The notes below the pieces were generated by a model. That model saw only the letters and a program-made list of their open reading frames with translations. It had not been told where the DNA came from and ran no database searches. The position numbers were made by a program, and so were the translations under genes. Positions 39,278 to 48,453 of a DNA stretch of 64,000 bases are shown one piece after another. The DNA comes from Vogesella indigofera (lineage in GTDB: Bacteria > Pseudomonadota > Gammaproteobacteria > Burkholderiales > Chromobacteriaceae), in contig NZ_RBID01000001.1 in assembly GCF_003633895.1 (NCBI RefSeq), positions 90,180-154,179 on the forward strand, in the 5' to 3' direction. The number at the start of each line of letters is the position of its first letter. Positions within the stretch are counted from its first letter, which is position 1.

Positions 39278-41326
39278 TCAGGCCTTGAGGAAGTGCTCGC
39301 GTCCGGCCAGCCAGCGCGTCAGGTGCGCAGCGGCGTATTGCGGCCAACGTTGCAGCAGCTGCGGCGCCAGTTCGCGCGCCGCCTCCAGCAGCTCGATGTC
39401 CGCCTCCAGATCGGCAAAGCGCAGCATCGGCAGGCCGCTCTGCCGCGCACCGAGGAATTCGCCGGGGCCACGGATATTCAGGTCCTGGCGCGCGATCTCG
39501 AAGCCGTCGGTGTTCTCGTAGATCACCTTCAGCCGCGCCTTGGCCAGCTCCGACAGCGGTGTCTCGAACAGCAGCACGCAGCTGCTCTTCGCCGCGCCAC
39601 GGCCAACGCGGCCGCGCAGCTGGTGCAGCTGCGCCAGCCCCATGCGCTCGGCGTGCTCGATCACCATCAGGCTGGCATTGGGCACGTCGACGCCGACCTC
39701 GATCACCGTGGTCGCCACCAGCAGCTGCAGCTCGTTGCGGATGAAGCGCCCCATCACCTCCGCCTTTTCCGCCGCCTTCATGCGGCCGTGCACCAGCCCG
39801 ACGCCCCACTGCGGCAGGTCCTCCACCAGTACCGCGTGGGTATCGACCGCAGTCTGCAGCTGCAGCGTTTCCGACTCCTCGATCAGCGGACACACCCAGT
39901 ACACCTGGTTGCCCTCGCGGCAGGCCTTGTCGACGAAAGCCACCACCTCGTCGCGGCGCGCGGCGTTGATCAGCTTGGTGACGATCGGGGTGCGCCCCGG
40001 CGGCAGCTCGTCGATCACCGACACGTCGAGGTCGGCGTAGAAGCTCATCGCCAGCGTGCGCGGGATCGGCGTCGCCGACATCATCAGCTGGTGCGGGGCG
40101 GCGCCCTTCTCCTGCAAGGCCAGGCGCTGCCCGACGCCGAAGCGGTGCTGCTCGTCGACGATCACCAGTCCCAAGCGTGCGAAGCTGACGTCGTCCTGGA
40201 ACAGCGCGTGGGTGCCGACCGCCAGTCGCGCCTCACCGCCGGCAATCTTGGCGGCCATCTCGCCGCGCGCCTTCTTGCGCAGGCTGCCGGACAGCCACGC
40301 CACCTCGATGCCCAGCGGCGCCAGCCACGCGGCCAGCTTCACGTAGTGCTGCTCGGCCAGGATCTCGGTCGGCGCCATCAGCGCCACCTGGAAACCGGCC
40401 TCGATCGCCGCCAGCGCCGCCATCGCCGCCACCACGGTCTTGCCGCTGCCGACGTCGCCCTGCAGCAGGCGGTTCATCGGATGCGGCAGCGCGATGTCGC
40501 TGACGATCTCGGCCAGCACCTTCTGCTGCGCGCCAGTCAGCGCGAACGGCAGGCTGGCCAGCAGCTGCGCGCGCAGGCTGCCGTCGCCGGCGATCACCGG
40601 CGCACTGCCCTGCCGCCGCGCGCGGTAGGCCAGCCGCATCGACAGCTGCTGCGCCAGCAGCTCGTCGAACTTCAGCCGCTGCCACGCCGGCAGGTTGCCG
40701 TCGGTCAGCTGGGTGGCGGAATACTCCGGGCCGGGGCGGTGCAGCAACTGCACCGCATCGGCAAACGGCATCAGCCCCAGGCTGCGACGCATCTCGTCCG
40801 GCAGCGTTTCCGGCAGTGGCTGCGCCTTCAGCTCGGCGTGGATCAGGCGGCGCAGCACCGGCTGGGTCAGGCCGTTGACGGTGGGATAGACCGGGGTCAG
40901 GCTGTCGGCCAGCGGATCGCCCTCGTGCACCTCGCGGATCTTGGGATGTACCATCTCGTCGCCGAAGAAACCGCGGCGCACCTCGCCCAGCGCCCGCACG
41001 CGGCGACCCTTGGCCAGCTGCTGCTGCGTGCTGCCGTAGAAGTGGATGAAGCGCAGCACCAGCTTGCCGCTCTTGTCCTCAATCTGTACCACCAGCTGCC
41101 GCCGCGGGCGGAACTGCACCTCGCACTGCGTCACCTCGCCTTCCACCAGCACCGCCTGGCCGTACGGCGCCTGGGCGATCGGGTAGAGGTGGGTCTCGTC
41201 CTCGTAGCGCAGCGGCAGGTGCAGCACCAGGTCGAAGCGGCGGCGGATGCCCAGCTTCTCCAGTTTCTTGGCGGTGGCGGGCGCGGCCAGCGGCGGCTGG
41301 CCGGCGATATCGGCAGGAGAGTTCAT
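39278..41326 (-). CDS. recG: ATP-dependent DNA helicase RecG
   Basis: 682 residues; reverses stalled replication forks and branch-migrates Holliday junctions. N-terminal OB-fold wedge domain (about residues 50-160), helicase motif I GDVGSGKTVVA, DEQH box in IVDEQHRFGVGQR, ATPIPRTLAM, and motif VI around QLRGRVGRG. ATG 41326 chosen; the longer frame to 41386 enters the AT-rich island. The C-terminal segment RWPQYAAAHL is encoded over a dispersed word at 39339, and another copy lies just downstream at 39252. Confidence 0.96.
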   Translation of the reverse strand: MNSPADIAGQPPLAAPATAKKLEKLGIRRRFDLVLHLPLRYEDETHLYPIAQAPYGQAVLVEGEVTQCEVQFRPRRQLVVQIEDKSGKLVLRFIHFYGSTQQQLAKGRRVRALGEVRRGFFGDEMVHPKIREVHEGDPLADSLTPVYPTVNGLTQPVLRRLIHAELKAQPLPETLPDEMRRSLGLMPFADAVQLLHRPGPEYSATQLTDGNLPAWQRLKFDELLAQQLSMRLAYRARRQGSAPVIAGDGSLRAQLLASLPFALTGAQQKVLAEIVSDIALPHPMNRLLQGDVGSGKTVVAAMAALAAIEAGFQVALMAPTEILAEQHYVKLAAWLAPLGIEVAWLSGSLRKKARGEMAAKIAGGEARLAVGTHALFQDDVSFARLGLVIVDEQHRFGVGQRLALQEKGAAPHQLMMSATPIPRTLAMSFYADLDVSVIDELPPGRTPIVTKLINAARRDEVVAFVDKACREGNQVYWVCPLIEESETLQLQTAVDTHAVLVEDLPQWGVGLVHGRMKAAEKAEVMGRFIRNELQLLVATTVIEVGVDVPNASLMVIEHAERMGLAQLHQLRGRVGRGAAKSSCVLLFETPLSELAKARLKVIYENTDGFEIARQDLNIRGPGEFLGARQSGLPMLRFADLEADIELLEAARELAPQLLQRWPQYAAAHLTRWLAGREHFLKA

Positions 41327-41392
41327 GGCGGCATTGTACCCATGCAAAACGGGACAGCCCAAGCTAGGTAGTGTAAGATCGTGCACTATTTG

Positions 41393-41734
41393 TCAATTAA
41401 AAACCTTTTCCCAGTCAAAGTACTTGTTACTCAAATCAAGCATTTTGCCTAAGAAAAATTCGGTGGCATCATGAAAGTCCATAAACACTGCTATGGCATC
41501 GTGTCGGCCTCTTTCTGAAAAAGCTACTATCCAGTACCCCGATCTCTTAAAAAGACTATATTCCTCATTTCCTCCAAGGTAGCCTAGGGTATAGCCAGAT
41601 TTTATTCCATTGTTGTTCAGGCATTCATGAATGCATGAAAATAGCTTTTTCTGGCTTGAGTCTTTTTCGAGTAAATCTTGGTTATCCGGGAGAGTTGAAA
41701 AATCAATATCCAGATCGCCATCAATCTTTATCAT
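41393..41734 (-). CDS. Small acidic protein, probable immunity protein for the TNT-like toxin
   Basis: 113 residues, AT-rich (far below the window average), strongly acidic N-terminus, soluble, no signal peptide, with a well-formed globular-looking middle (GYTLGYLGGNEEYSLF, SGYWIVAFSERGRHDAIAVF). I do not recognise a named family with certainty. It follows directly (89 bp) the C-terminal toxin domain of the CdiA remnant on the same strand, the standard position of a cognate immunity gene, and appears intact even though the upstream gene is broken. Function is inference from position. Confidence 0.6.
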   Translation of the reverse strand: MIKIDGDLDIDFSTLPDNQDLLEKDSSQKKLFSCIHECLNNNGIKSGYTLGYLGGNEEYSLFKRSGYWIVAFSERGRHDAIAVFMDFHDATEFFLGKMLDLSNKYFDWEKVFN

Positions 41735-41823
41735 TTTATTTCCTAAATATATCCATTTTTAATTATTCTATTTAAATTTTATTTTTCAGATAAGTATTGA
41801 GTTCCCATGCCTAGTTGATCAAA

Positions 41824-43215
41824 TCAGGGGGCAATTTTCCCAGATTGCACTTCAAATGGCCTCACCACTTCGTATACTTTGTATAGCTCATTTTTCGATG
41901 CATTCGGTATAGCACGCTGCTCAAATGGCGTTCCTGCTGGAGATAGGAAACGGCCAGAGTCTCCACCATAACGGTCGAGGCGGATCCCCGGCTTGAGATT
42001 TTCAAGCTTCGGGAGGTCTACAAAACCATTGCTTTTTGGCCAGACCAAAGCGCCATTGGTATCTGCCCATTTATTACCATCTTTATAGAACTGATTGGCA
42101 ATTTTAGCTTCAGCCTCGACACCAAGTCTGCTACCCGGTGCGAGGCCAATTATCCCCTTTAATCCTTTGCTTGCGCCAGGGCCGACTATGGCGAGTATAC
42201 CAATTACACTTTCTGCCAAATTCAGCGTTGGCTGTACATTAGGTTTCCAACTCTGCTGGTTTTGGTTGTTGCTTAGCTGTACGTCCAACTCCATTATGCT
42301 GGTCTGGACATCACGACGACAGTTGGCCGTACAAGTTGGATCTGTCAGTAGTTGCTTCAGACCGTCACGAATCTGCTCGGCACGAACCGGTATCATGACC
42401 CCCAGCTCGTTACTCATCAATTCCGTTACCAGTTCCCGACGCTGCTGCTTGTCCAACGCCGCATAACGTTCTTCAATGGCCTTCCGTTGTTCTGGGGTGG
42501 CCGCTCGGGCTAATTCTGCCTGCTTGTTCTTGATTTGTTGCTGGCTCAGGAAGTTGTTCTCCACCTCATTCTTCGCCGTCTGCCCTGCCGTCACCGCACC
42601 CGCACTATTGCCCGCCACTAGCGCTCCCGCCAGGGTGCCGGTCAACGTCGTCAGTGCCGAGACCGTTTGCTTCTCGCTCTCGGTCAGCTGATCAACACTC
42701 TTGTCGGGATAGAACTGTGCCAGCAGCAGACTGGCTGCCAGCGGGGCTGCCACCTTTCGCTTCGGCCAGCGCGGCGCCCAGTACGGCGATGCGCCATCGC
42801 ATTGGCGTCGGTGTTGACCTGGCCATTGCTGTCGGTGGTGAGATCCTTGATCATGGGGCGCCAGGTTGCCGCCTGCCAGCCCTTGTAGCGCGGCGGTCGC
42901 GGCCTCCGCGCCCTTCAGCTGCGCGGGCATCGCCATCTGCGTGATCACGACCTGGGTAGCCTGGGCGCCGATCTCGCTTAGTAGCTGGGCCACCTGCAGG
43001 CGGTCCAGCTCTTTCTTTCTGCTTGTTGAAGATGGGGGAGAGGCCGTTGGCGGCGTGCTCGGCATCGCGGCTGGGGGTGGCGACATCCTGATCTTGCCGG
43101 TCGTTACCGCGAATCTCGATGGCACCGTCGCTGATGGCGGCGAAGGTGGTCGACCGGGCGCTGTCGCTGGTGCCCTGTCCGCCCAGCAGCGGTGCTGGCC
43201 GCCACGCCTATTCGG
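41824..43215 (-). pseudogene. 3' remnant of a CdiA/hemagglutinin gene ending in a TNT-like toxin domain
   Basis: The continuous reading frame covers about 42,700 down to 41,824: a pretoxin region with the VENN motif (AKNEVENNFLS), a Gln/Lys-rich linker, and a C-terminal domain with GIRLDRYGGDSGRFLSPAGT, FEQRAIP, and YEVVRPFEVQSGKIAP. The last block matches the tuberculosis-necrotizing-toxin (TNT, NAD glycohydrolase) fold. Upstream the gene is wrecked: the frame changes at a duplicated AAAG (43011-43020), and at least twice more between about 42,730 and 42,870; sensible CdiA sequence (LLGGQGTSDSARSTTFAAIS) continues in another frame up to about 43,205, where an in-frame stop and then AT-rich DNA follow. 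No secretion domains exist, so the toxin could only be a silent cassette. Confidence 0.8.
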
Positions 43216-43265
43216 CAAGCGGTGGCGTGAGGTAGGAATTGTAATCGAATATTGTATGGCAATTA

Positions 43266-43415
43266 GCTAAATTTGACTTTCTAGGATTTTGTCAAATATG
43301 GAGGCGTCCTCTTTGTTGATTTCAATGTTGATCCATATTAAGAAGCTATTGGAATCAAACCCAAATTCAATATTATTAGATGTGTAAACAAAATTGGTTT
43401 CTTTTTTTTTGAAAA
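43266..43415 (-). pseudogene. 49-codon remnant after the second immunity gene
   Basis: Open frame without a start codon, beginning Ile-Phe-Lys-Lys-Lys and containing TNFVYTSNNIEFGFDSNSF and WINIEINKEDASIFDKILE. It reads like the natural C-terminus of the immunity protein encoded just upstream (43421-43771), cut off by a TAA and a shift at the A9 run (T9 on the plus strand, 43401-43409). Confidence 0.45.
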
Positions 43416-43420
43416 TTCAA

Positions 43421-43771
43421 TTATAATGCTGCTTTTTTTATGAAAACATTAAATTCGCAAAGTTCATCTTTATACGTTTCCTTGAGCAATTCGGAAATTT
43501 GAAAAATAGGAAAGCCTTGGATTGTCTTTTTTTCGACCGTGTTTTTGACTTGTTTTTGATTTATACCTCCAGGTAAAATTAATGCAATTGAACAAATGCT
43601 ACCACTTTTTTCATTTATCCCAATTTCTATAAGTTTATTTTCGAAATTCCCAGTCCTCCAATAGATTGGCGTTGATGTTTCTTCGCTAGGAAATGAGATG
43701 TGAAAAGGCAGGTAATCCTCATTTTTAATAAGACTTGAACAAGGTGCCTTGTAAGAAATTGTTTTTATCAT
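43421..43771 (-). CDS. Probable immunity protein of the second toxin (likely truncated)
   Basis: 116 residues, AT-rich, soluble. Contains LPFHISFPSEETSTPIYWRT and IEIGINEKSGSICSIALILP, a pattern typical of small beta-rich immunity proteins, but I cannot name a family. Its ATG at 43771 follows the stop of the upstream toxin tail by two bases, and an AGGAGA ribosome site lies inside that tail's last codons, so the pair was translated together. The remnant at 43266-43415 suggests the protein used to be about 165 residues and has been shortened. Confidence 0.6.
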   Translation of the reverse strand: MIKTISYKAPCSSLIKNEDYLPFHISFPSEETSTPIYWRTGNFENKLIEIGINEKSGSICSIALILPGGINQKQVKNTVEKKTIQGFPIFQISELLKETYKDELCEFNVFIKKAAL

Positions 43772-43773
43772 AA

Positions 43774-44166
43774 CTATCTCCTTTTATAAACGGCATGGTA
43801 CAAAACGGGGAGTTGCCCGACGGTTTTTGGAGGAGCAAAAACTAATTCCCACCCATCTACTTCAATTAGTTGGCGATATTTTATGCCATTGATCTGTGTT
43901 TGTTCAATGGCATTTTTCAGGCTATTGAGTTGCACTTGGCTGGACAGCTTAACCGCCTGAGGAGTGAAGTCTTTCGCTTTTTAGGCAGCATACTCTGCAA
44001 TGTGTTTGGTTGCATTTGAGTCAATCCAAATTGACTACCCACCGTCAAGAGCAAGTTCAAAATTCTTCGGGATCACTGAGCCTGGGTAAACTGGGCCTGC
44101 AGAAGTAATTGATGTCCAGACGGTGCCGCTAGACGACGACTGATTAATTATCGCATTTGCTTCAAC
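43774..44166 (-). pseudogene. C-terminal toxin tail of a CdiA/hemagglutinin-type protein, with two in-frame stops
   Basis: On the minus strand one frame reads from Val-Glu-Ala-Asn through SGTVWTSITSAGPVYPGSVI, PKNFELALDGG, a TAG, SIWIDSNATKHIAEYAA, a TAA, KAKDFTPQAVKLSSQVQLNS, GIKYRQLIEVDGWELVFAPP, ending GQLPVLYHAVYKRR and a TAG at 43774. The conservation of sense around both stops shows a recently decayed gene. The layout recalls C-termini of large hemagglutinin-repeat proteins that end in an LPVL-His-Ala tail; I know no assigned activity. It is tightly coupled to the immunity-like gene at 43771. Confidence 0.65.
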
Positions 44167-44226
44167 GAGGTTACTCCGTAGAGAGCAAGTCAATAATAGT
44201 GATACTATTTAACGGTACATATACCA

Positions 44227-44265
44227 AATTGAGGCTTGGCAAGATGACCTTGCCAAGCCTCAATT
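44227..44265. repeat. Strong 17-bp inverted repeat at the right edge of the toxin debris
   Basis: Arms AATTGAGGCTTGGCAAG (44227-44243) and CTTGCCAAGCCTCAATT (44249-44265), loop ATGAC, with imperfect extension on both sides (ACCAAA / TTTTGGT). AT-rich island sequence changes to normal composition just beyond it. Terminator-like, and a plausible recombination edge. Confidence 0.7.
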
Positions 44266-44356
44266 TTGGTTACTTCGGTATACCAACCCCTATCTAGACA
44301 ACGGGCTGTCCCGTCGATTGCTGCAGCTCACGACTGCGCTGGCCGCGGCGGCTGGC

Positions 44357-44788
44357 TTACTGGCGTTCCCAGGTCTGGGTGCGGCCCAGCAGCGCCATGC
44401 CGATGAAGCCGCGCACTTCCAGCTTCTTGCCGGCCTCGGCCAGCTTGGCCTTGGCGCTGTACACCTTGCCGGATTTCGGGTCGAGGATCTTGCCGCCCTC
44501 CCAGCCGTCACCGCCTTTTTTCAGGCCGGTGAGGATGGTCATGCCGACCACCGGCTTGCCCTTCAGCGGGCCGTCGCACTTGTCGCAGACCGCGTCCGGA
44601 TTGGCAAACAGCTTCACGATGCGGCCGGACAGCTCGCCGCCGGCGCTTTCGCTGATTTCCACCAGCGCCTTGGCCTGCTTGGTTTCGTCGTCGATGGTTT
44701 TCCAGGTGCCGCCGGCACCGGCAGCCAGTGCCGCCTGGCTGGCCAGCAGCAAGGCGGTGACGGTAGCAAGCTGGGTTAGTGTCTTCAT
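44357..44788 (-). CDS. DUF2147 family exported protein
   Basis: 143 residues with a Sec signal peptide (MKTLTQLATVTALLLASQAALA). The mature part has the DUF2147 pattern: GTWKTIDDETKQAKALVEI, a Cys-X2-Cys (CDKCDG), GMTILTGLKKGGDGWEGGKILDP and LEVRGFIGMALLGRTQTW. A small periplasmic beta-barrel-like protein of unknown role. ATG 44788 is the one with the signal peptide. Confidence 0.88.
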   Translation of the reverse strand: MKTLTQLATVTALLLASQAALAAGAGGTWKTIDDETKQAKALVEISESAGGELSGRIVKLFANPDAVCDKCDGPLKGKPVVGMTILTGLKKGGDGWEGGKILDPKSGKVYSAKAKLAEAGKKLEVRGFIGMALLGRTQTWERQ

Positions 44789-44924
44789 GGTGCGTATCTC
44801 CCTCGTGTTGTCCGGCGCCGGCACCCCTCATGCCTTTTCAAACACCGGTTTGGTGTCACGACTCTAACCTTGATACGCCAATCGTTCAATCACTTGTATG
44901 AATTTCAGGCGACCGTAGCCGGCG

Positions 44925-45668
44925 CTAGGTCGCCATGCCGCTTTGCAGCCAGTCGGCCCAGTCCGGCCGGCCGTTGTCTGCCGCCCGTTGTGCGGCCTGC
45001 GGCCAATCGTAGGCAATCCGCAACAGTTGTACCTGCCAGCCCGTCGCCACCCGCTCGGCAATGGCGTAGCTGGCATGCGGCGCGCCGGTCTGCACGCGGT
45101 GATAGCCGCCGTCACTGTCGTCGTAGGCCGGCAGGCCCACGCTGCCCGGGTTCAGCACCAGCGGGCCGTCCGGCAGCTGCAACAGGCGCGGCATGTGGCT
45201 GTGGCCGCACAACAGCAGCGTGGCGCTGGTCTGCCCCAGCCGCTGCGCCACGGTTTCGCGACTGGCCGGCACCAGGTTGGCCGCAACGATATCGTCCAGC
45301 AGGTACTGCAGGTCGCTGTGCGGGCTGCCATGGGTCAGCTGCACGTCGCCCAGCCGCAGCGCACCCGGCAAGGACGCCAGCCACGCGCGCTGCAGCGGCG
45401 AGGTCTGGTCAAAGGCGTACTGGTCGGACGGGCCGCCGGGCTTGCTCTGACAGGCCAGCAACTGGCGTTCGTGGTTGCCGGCGATGGTCGGCAGATTCAG
45501 GCCCATCAGCAGGTCGGCGGTTTCCGCCGGCCACAGCGGGCCGGACAGGATGTCGCCCAGGTTCACCGCGTGGCTGACGCCGCGGCCGTGCATGTCGGCC
45601 AGCACCACCTGCAAGGCCGGCAGGTTGCCGTGGATGTCGGAAATGACGGCAAAACGATCGGGCAGCAT
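44925..45668 (-). CDS. Metallophosphoesterase (calcineurin-like, YfcE-type)
   Basis: 247 residues. Metal-binding motifs in order: DIHGN (ISDIHGNLPALQ), GD in NLGDILSG, GNHE (IAGNHERQ), and GHSHMP near residue 170. The mixed metal centre hydrolyses phosphodiesters or phosphomonoesters; the substrate is not evident. ATG 45668. The gene after it (45732) is on the same strand, 63 bp away. Confidence 0.88.
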   Translation of the reverse strand: MLPDRFAVISDIHGNLPALQVVLADMHGRGVSHAVNLGDILSGPLWPAETADLLMGLNLPTIAGNHERQLLACQSKPGGPSDQYAFDQTSPLQRAWLASLPGALRLGDVQLTHGSPHSDLQYLLDDIVAANLVPASRETVAQRLGQTSATLLLCGHSHMPRLLQLPDGPLVLNPGSVGLPAYDDSDGGYHRVQTGAPHASYAIAERVATGWQVQLLRIAYDWPQAAQRAADNGRPDWADWLQSGMAT

Positions 45669-45731
45669 GGTGGATGCTCCAATGAGAAAGCGGCCACACG
45701 GCCGCTTCATGATATTGGCAACAAGGCGTAT

Positions 45732-46577
45732 TCAGGGCAAGCGGAACGTGCCTTCGCCCAACTGCTGCACCTTGCCGCCGACCTGCACCGTGCCATCGGC
45801 CGCCACATCCAGATACAGCACATTCGGCCGCTGGATGGCCGCGCCCTGCTCGATGCGCCACGACAGCGGCGCCAGGCCGTTCAGCGCGCACCAGCCGCCG
45901 AGGTTGGCGCAGGCGCTACCGGTGCCCGGGTCCTCGATCACGGCGCCCTGCTGCTCGAAAAACAGCCGCACGGTGGCGACGTTGTCCGCCACATGCCACA
46001 GGTAGGCGATGCTGCGCCCGGGGTGCAGCGTGGCGTGGCGCACGAACAGCTCGTGCACCGGCCGCGCCGCCAGTACCGCCTCGCGGCTGGCGAGGCGAAT
46101 CAGCAGCTGCTCGCTGCCGGCGTTCACCCACATCGGTGCGGCGGCGATGTCGGCGGCGGCAAGGCCCAGCATCGCGGCGGCGTCCGCCGGCGCAAGGTTG
46201 GCCGCACGCTGGCTGGCCGGCACCGCGGTGAGGCGGAACACGCCATCCTGCCAATGGATCGGGATCAGCCCGGCGCGGGTGCGCAACGTAAAGCGCTCGC
46301 CCAGCCCGTGCTGAGCGTGCAGCACCGCGGCGCTGCCGATGGTGGGGTGACCGGCGAACGGCAGTTCATAACTGGGGGTGAAGATGCGCAGGCTGGCGGC
46401 GGCCCCGGCATCGCCCGGCAGCAGGAACACCGTTTCCGACAGGTTGAACTGGCGCGCGATCAGCTGCATGTCGTCATCCGACAGACCGCTGGCATCGGTA
46501 AACACCGCCAGCGGATTGCCGCCGAAACGGCTTTCGGCAAACACGTTGACGATCTGGTAGGCATAGCTGCGGCTCAT
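45732..46577 (-). CDS. PhzF family isomerase-like protein
   Basis: 281 residues, two-domain PhzF/YddE (diaminopimelate-epimerase-like) fold. It starts with VNVFAESRFGGNPLAVF, has the catalytic Glu in NLSETVFLLP, and the GHPTIGSA and DPGTGSACANLGGW phosphate-loop-like segments. Members act as isomerases or hydrolases of varied small molecules; no phenazine genes are near, so a phenazine role is unlikely. ATG 46577 chosen; the longer frame translates the spacer and its dispersed word. Another copy of the word at 46198 codes RAANLA. Confidence 0.85.
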   Translation of the reverse strand: MSRSYAYQIVNVFAESRFGGNPLAVFTDASGLSDDDMQLIARQFNLSETVFLLPGDAGAAASLRIFTPSYELPFAGHPTIGSAAVLHAQHGLGERFTLRTRAGLIPIHWQDGVFRLTAVPASQRAANLAPADAAAMLGLAAADIAAAPMWVNAGSEQLLIRLASREAVLAARPVHELFVRHATLHPGRSIAYLWHVADNVATVRLFFEQQGAVIEDPGTGSACANLGGWCALNGLAPLSWRIEQGAAIQRPNVLYLDVAADGTVQVGGKVQQLGEGTFRLP

Positions 46578-46956
46578 GGTGGCTCCTGTAAATGACTGCG
46601 GCCGGCAAGGTTGGCCGCAGCGTCGGGGCGCGGCGGCACACCCGGCAAAGCGCCCATTAGGCCACAGCCTGCGGCGCCGGCAGAAGGCCGCCAGCGGAAA
46701 CAGCCTGTTCCGCCGGCCGCGACAATGCAGCCGCATCCTGGATACTGGATTTTTTCTACAGGGGAAAATTTGTTACACTGCGCACCGCAACACCGATGTG
46801 CCTGTTTTTCATGGCATTTCGCAACGCCCCGAGGTGACGGGCTCCACCCCGCCGCCGCAGCTTGGCCGCAAGCACTCACCGCATGACAAAAAGAATCTGC
46901 CATCGTGCCGGCTGTCGTCCCCATAGCAACTCAACACATCTTGATTTAGGGAATTT
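46578..46956 (+). promoter_or_regulatory. Spacer and long leader of sstT
   Basis: 379 bp without a gene. Two dispersed words (46611, 46862). A promoter-like TACACT at 46774-46779 with a T-rich minus-35 region would give a leader of about 170 nt, unusually long for a transporter gene; it contains the GC-rich segment 46829-46860 that could fold. I do not recognise a riboswitch class. Confidence 0.45.
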
Positions 46957-48213
46957 ATGCAGCAGAATCCTTCGATTATCAGCAGGATCATGAATGGCAG
47001 CATCGTGCTGCAGATCCTGATCGGCATGCTGGCCGGTATTGCGGTGGCCAGCTTCGCCCCCGACTCCGCCCAGTCGCTGACCTTCCTCGGCAGCCTGTTC
47101 GTCAAAGGCCTGAAGGCCGTGGCACCGGTACTGGTATTCGTGCTGGTAGCCAGCGCCATCGCCAGCAAGAAACAGGGCGTGCAGACCAATATGCGCCCGG
47201 TGCTCACCCTGTACCTGCTGGGCACCTTCCTGGCCGCCGTCACCGGTGTCGTGGCCAGCTTTGTCTTCCCGACCACGCTGAAACTGGTGGCTGCCGCCGG
47301 CAGCACCACCCCGCCTAGCGGCATCGGCCAGGTACTGAACAACCTAGTGTTCCAGATCGTGGACAACCCGATCAACGCCATCGCGACCGGTAACTACATC
47401 GGCATCCTGACCTGGGCCGTGGCACTGGGTATGGCACTGCACCATGCCAGCGACAGCACCAAGACCCTGCTGAACGAGCTGGCCGACGGCGTATCGCGCA
47501 TCGTCGGCGTGATCATCCGCTTTGCCCCGGTCGGCGTGTTCGGCCTGGTGGCTGAAGCCGTGGCCACCACCGGTCTGTCGTCGCTGCTGGGCTACAGCCA
47601 GCTGCTGCTGGTACTGGTCGGCGCCATGCTGTTCATCGCGCTGGTGGTGAACCCGCTGATCGTCGGTGTGACCCTGCGCCGCAACCCGTACCCGCTGGTG
47701 TTCACCTGCCTGCGTGAAAGCGGTGTCACCGCCTTCTTCACCCGCAGCTCGGCGGCCAACATCCCGGTCAACATGAACCTGTGCAAGAAGCTGGGGCTGA
47801 ATGAAGACACCTACTCGGTGTCGATCCCGCTGGGCGCCACCATCAACATGGCCGGTGCCGCCATCACCATCTCGGTGCTGAGCCTGGCCGCAGTGCACAC
47901 CCTGGGCATCACCGTGGACGTGCCGACCGCGCTGCTGCTGTCGATTCTGTCCACCGTTGCCGCCTGCGGCGCCTCCGGCGTGGCCGGTGGCTCGCTGCTG
48001 CTGATCCCGATGGCGTGCAGCCTGTTCGGCATCAGCAACGATGTCGCGATGCAGGTGGTCGCCGTCGGCTTCATCATCGGCGTGGTGCAGGACTCCGCCG
48101 AAACCGCGCTGAACAGCTCCACCGACGTGCTGTTCACCGCCGCCGCCTGCATCGCAGCCGGTGACGTGGCCGAAACAGAAGCCGCTCCGCAACTGGCACG
48201 CCAGAACGGCTAA
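46957..48213 (+). CDS. sstT: Serine/threonine:Na+ symporter SstT
   Basis: 418 residues, dicarboxylate/amino acid:cation symporter family. Around eight membrane helices, re-entrant Ser-rich loop [21 protein letters not shown] sodium-site region, and [16 protein letters not shown] near the C-terminus, which are characteristic of SstT rather than GltP. Takes up serine and threonine with sodium. Followed by a clear terminator. Confidence 0.94.
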   Translation: MQQNPSIISRIMNGSIVLQILIGMLAGIAVASFAPDSAQSLTFLGSLFVKGLKAVAPVLVFVLVASAIASKKQGVQTNMRPVLTLYLLGTFLAAVTGVVASFVFPTTLKLVAAAGSTTPPSGIGQVLNNLVFQIVDNPINAIATGNYIGILTWAVALGMALHHASDSTKTLLNELADGVSRIVGVIIRFAPVGVFGLVAEAVATTGLSSLLGYSQLLLVLVGAMLFIALVVNPLIVGVTLRRNPYPLVFTCLRESGVTAFFTRSSAANIPVNMNLCKKLGLNEDTYSVSIPLGATINMAGAAITISVLSLAAVHTLGITVDVPTALLLSILSTVAACGASGVAGGSLLLIPMACSLFGISNDVAMQVVAVGFIIGVVQDSAETALNSSTDVLFTAAACIAAGDVAETEAAPQLARQNG

Positions 48214-48238
48214 GCGTTTCAGGATTGCAGCAAGGACA

Positions 48239-48266
48239 AAGCCCGCTCGGATGAGCGGGCTTTTTT
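48239..48266 (+). terminator. Terminator of sstT
   Basis: Stem AAGCCCGCTC / GAGCGGGCTT, loop GGAT, then a T-run. Confidence 0.9.
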
Positions 48267-48402
48267 GTGGCCGGAAGCGAGCCTGGCCGCATCGATATGC
48301 CACGGCCTCCTGGACTTGACGATGTCCAGCTCCGGCCGGCACAAACGGCCGAACCCGACCGCCTTGGCACGCCACCGCGCCTGAGCGCCGCGGCCGTCGG
48401 CA

Positions 48403-48430
48403 AAAAAGGCACCGCATGGGGCCTTTTTTA
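48403..48430 (-). terminator. Terminator of the LysE-type gene
   Basis: AAAAAAGGC...GCCTTTTTT stem; immediately followed on the plus strand by a dispersed word (TGCGGCCAACCTTGG, 48432). Confidence 0.7.
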
Positions 48431-48453
48431 TTGCGGCCAACCTTGGTCCGGCC

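Noticed and set aside
39293..41371. 692-codon open frame antisense to recG
   Set aside because: Low-information His/Gln/Arg-rich translation; recG on the other strand has all helicase motifs.
42654..43270. Plus-strand open frames over the CdiA remnant
   Set aside because: They have no recognisable content; minus-strand frames give VENN and toxin sequence.
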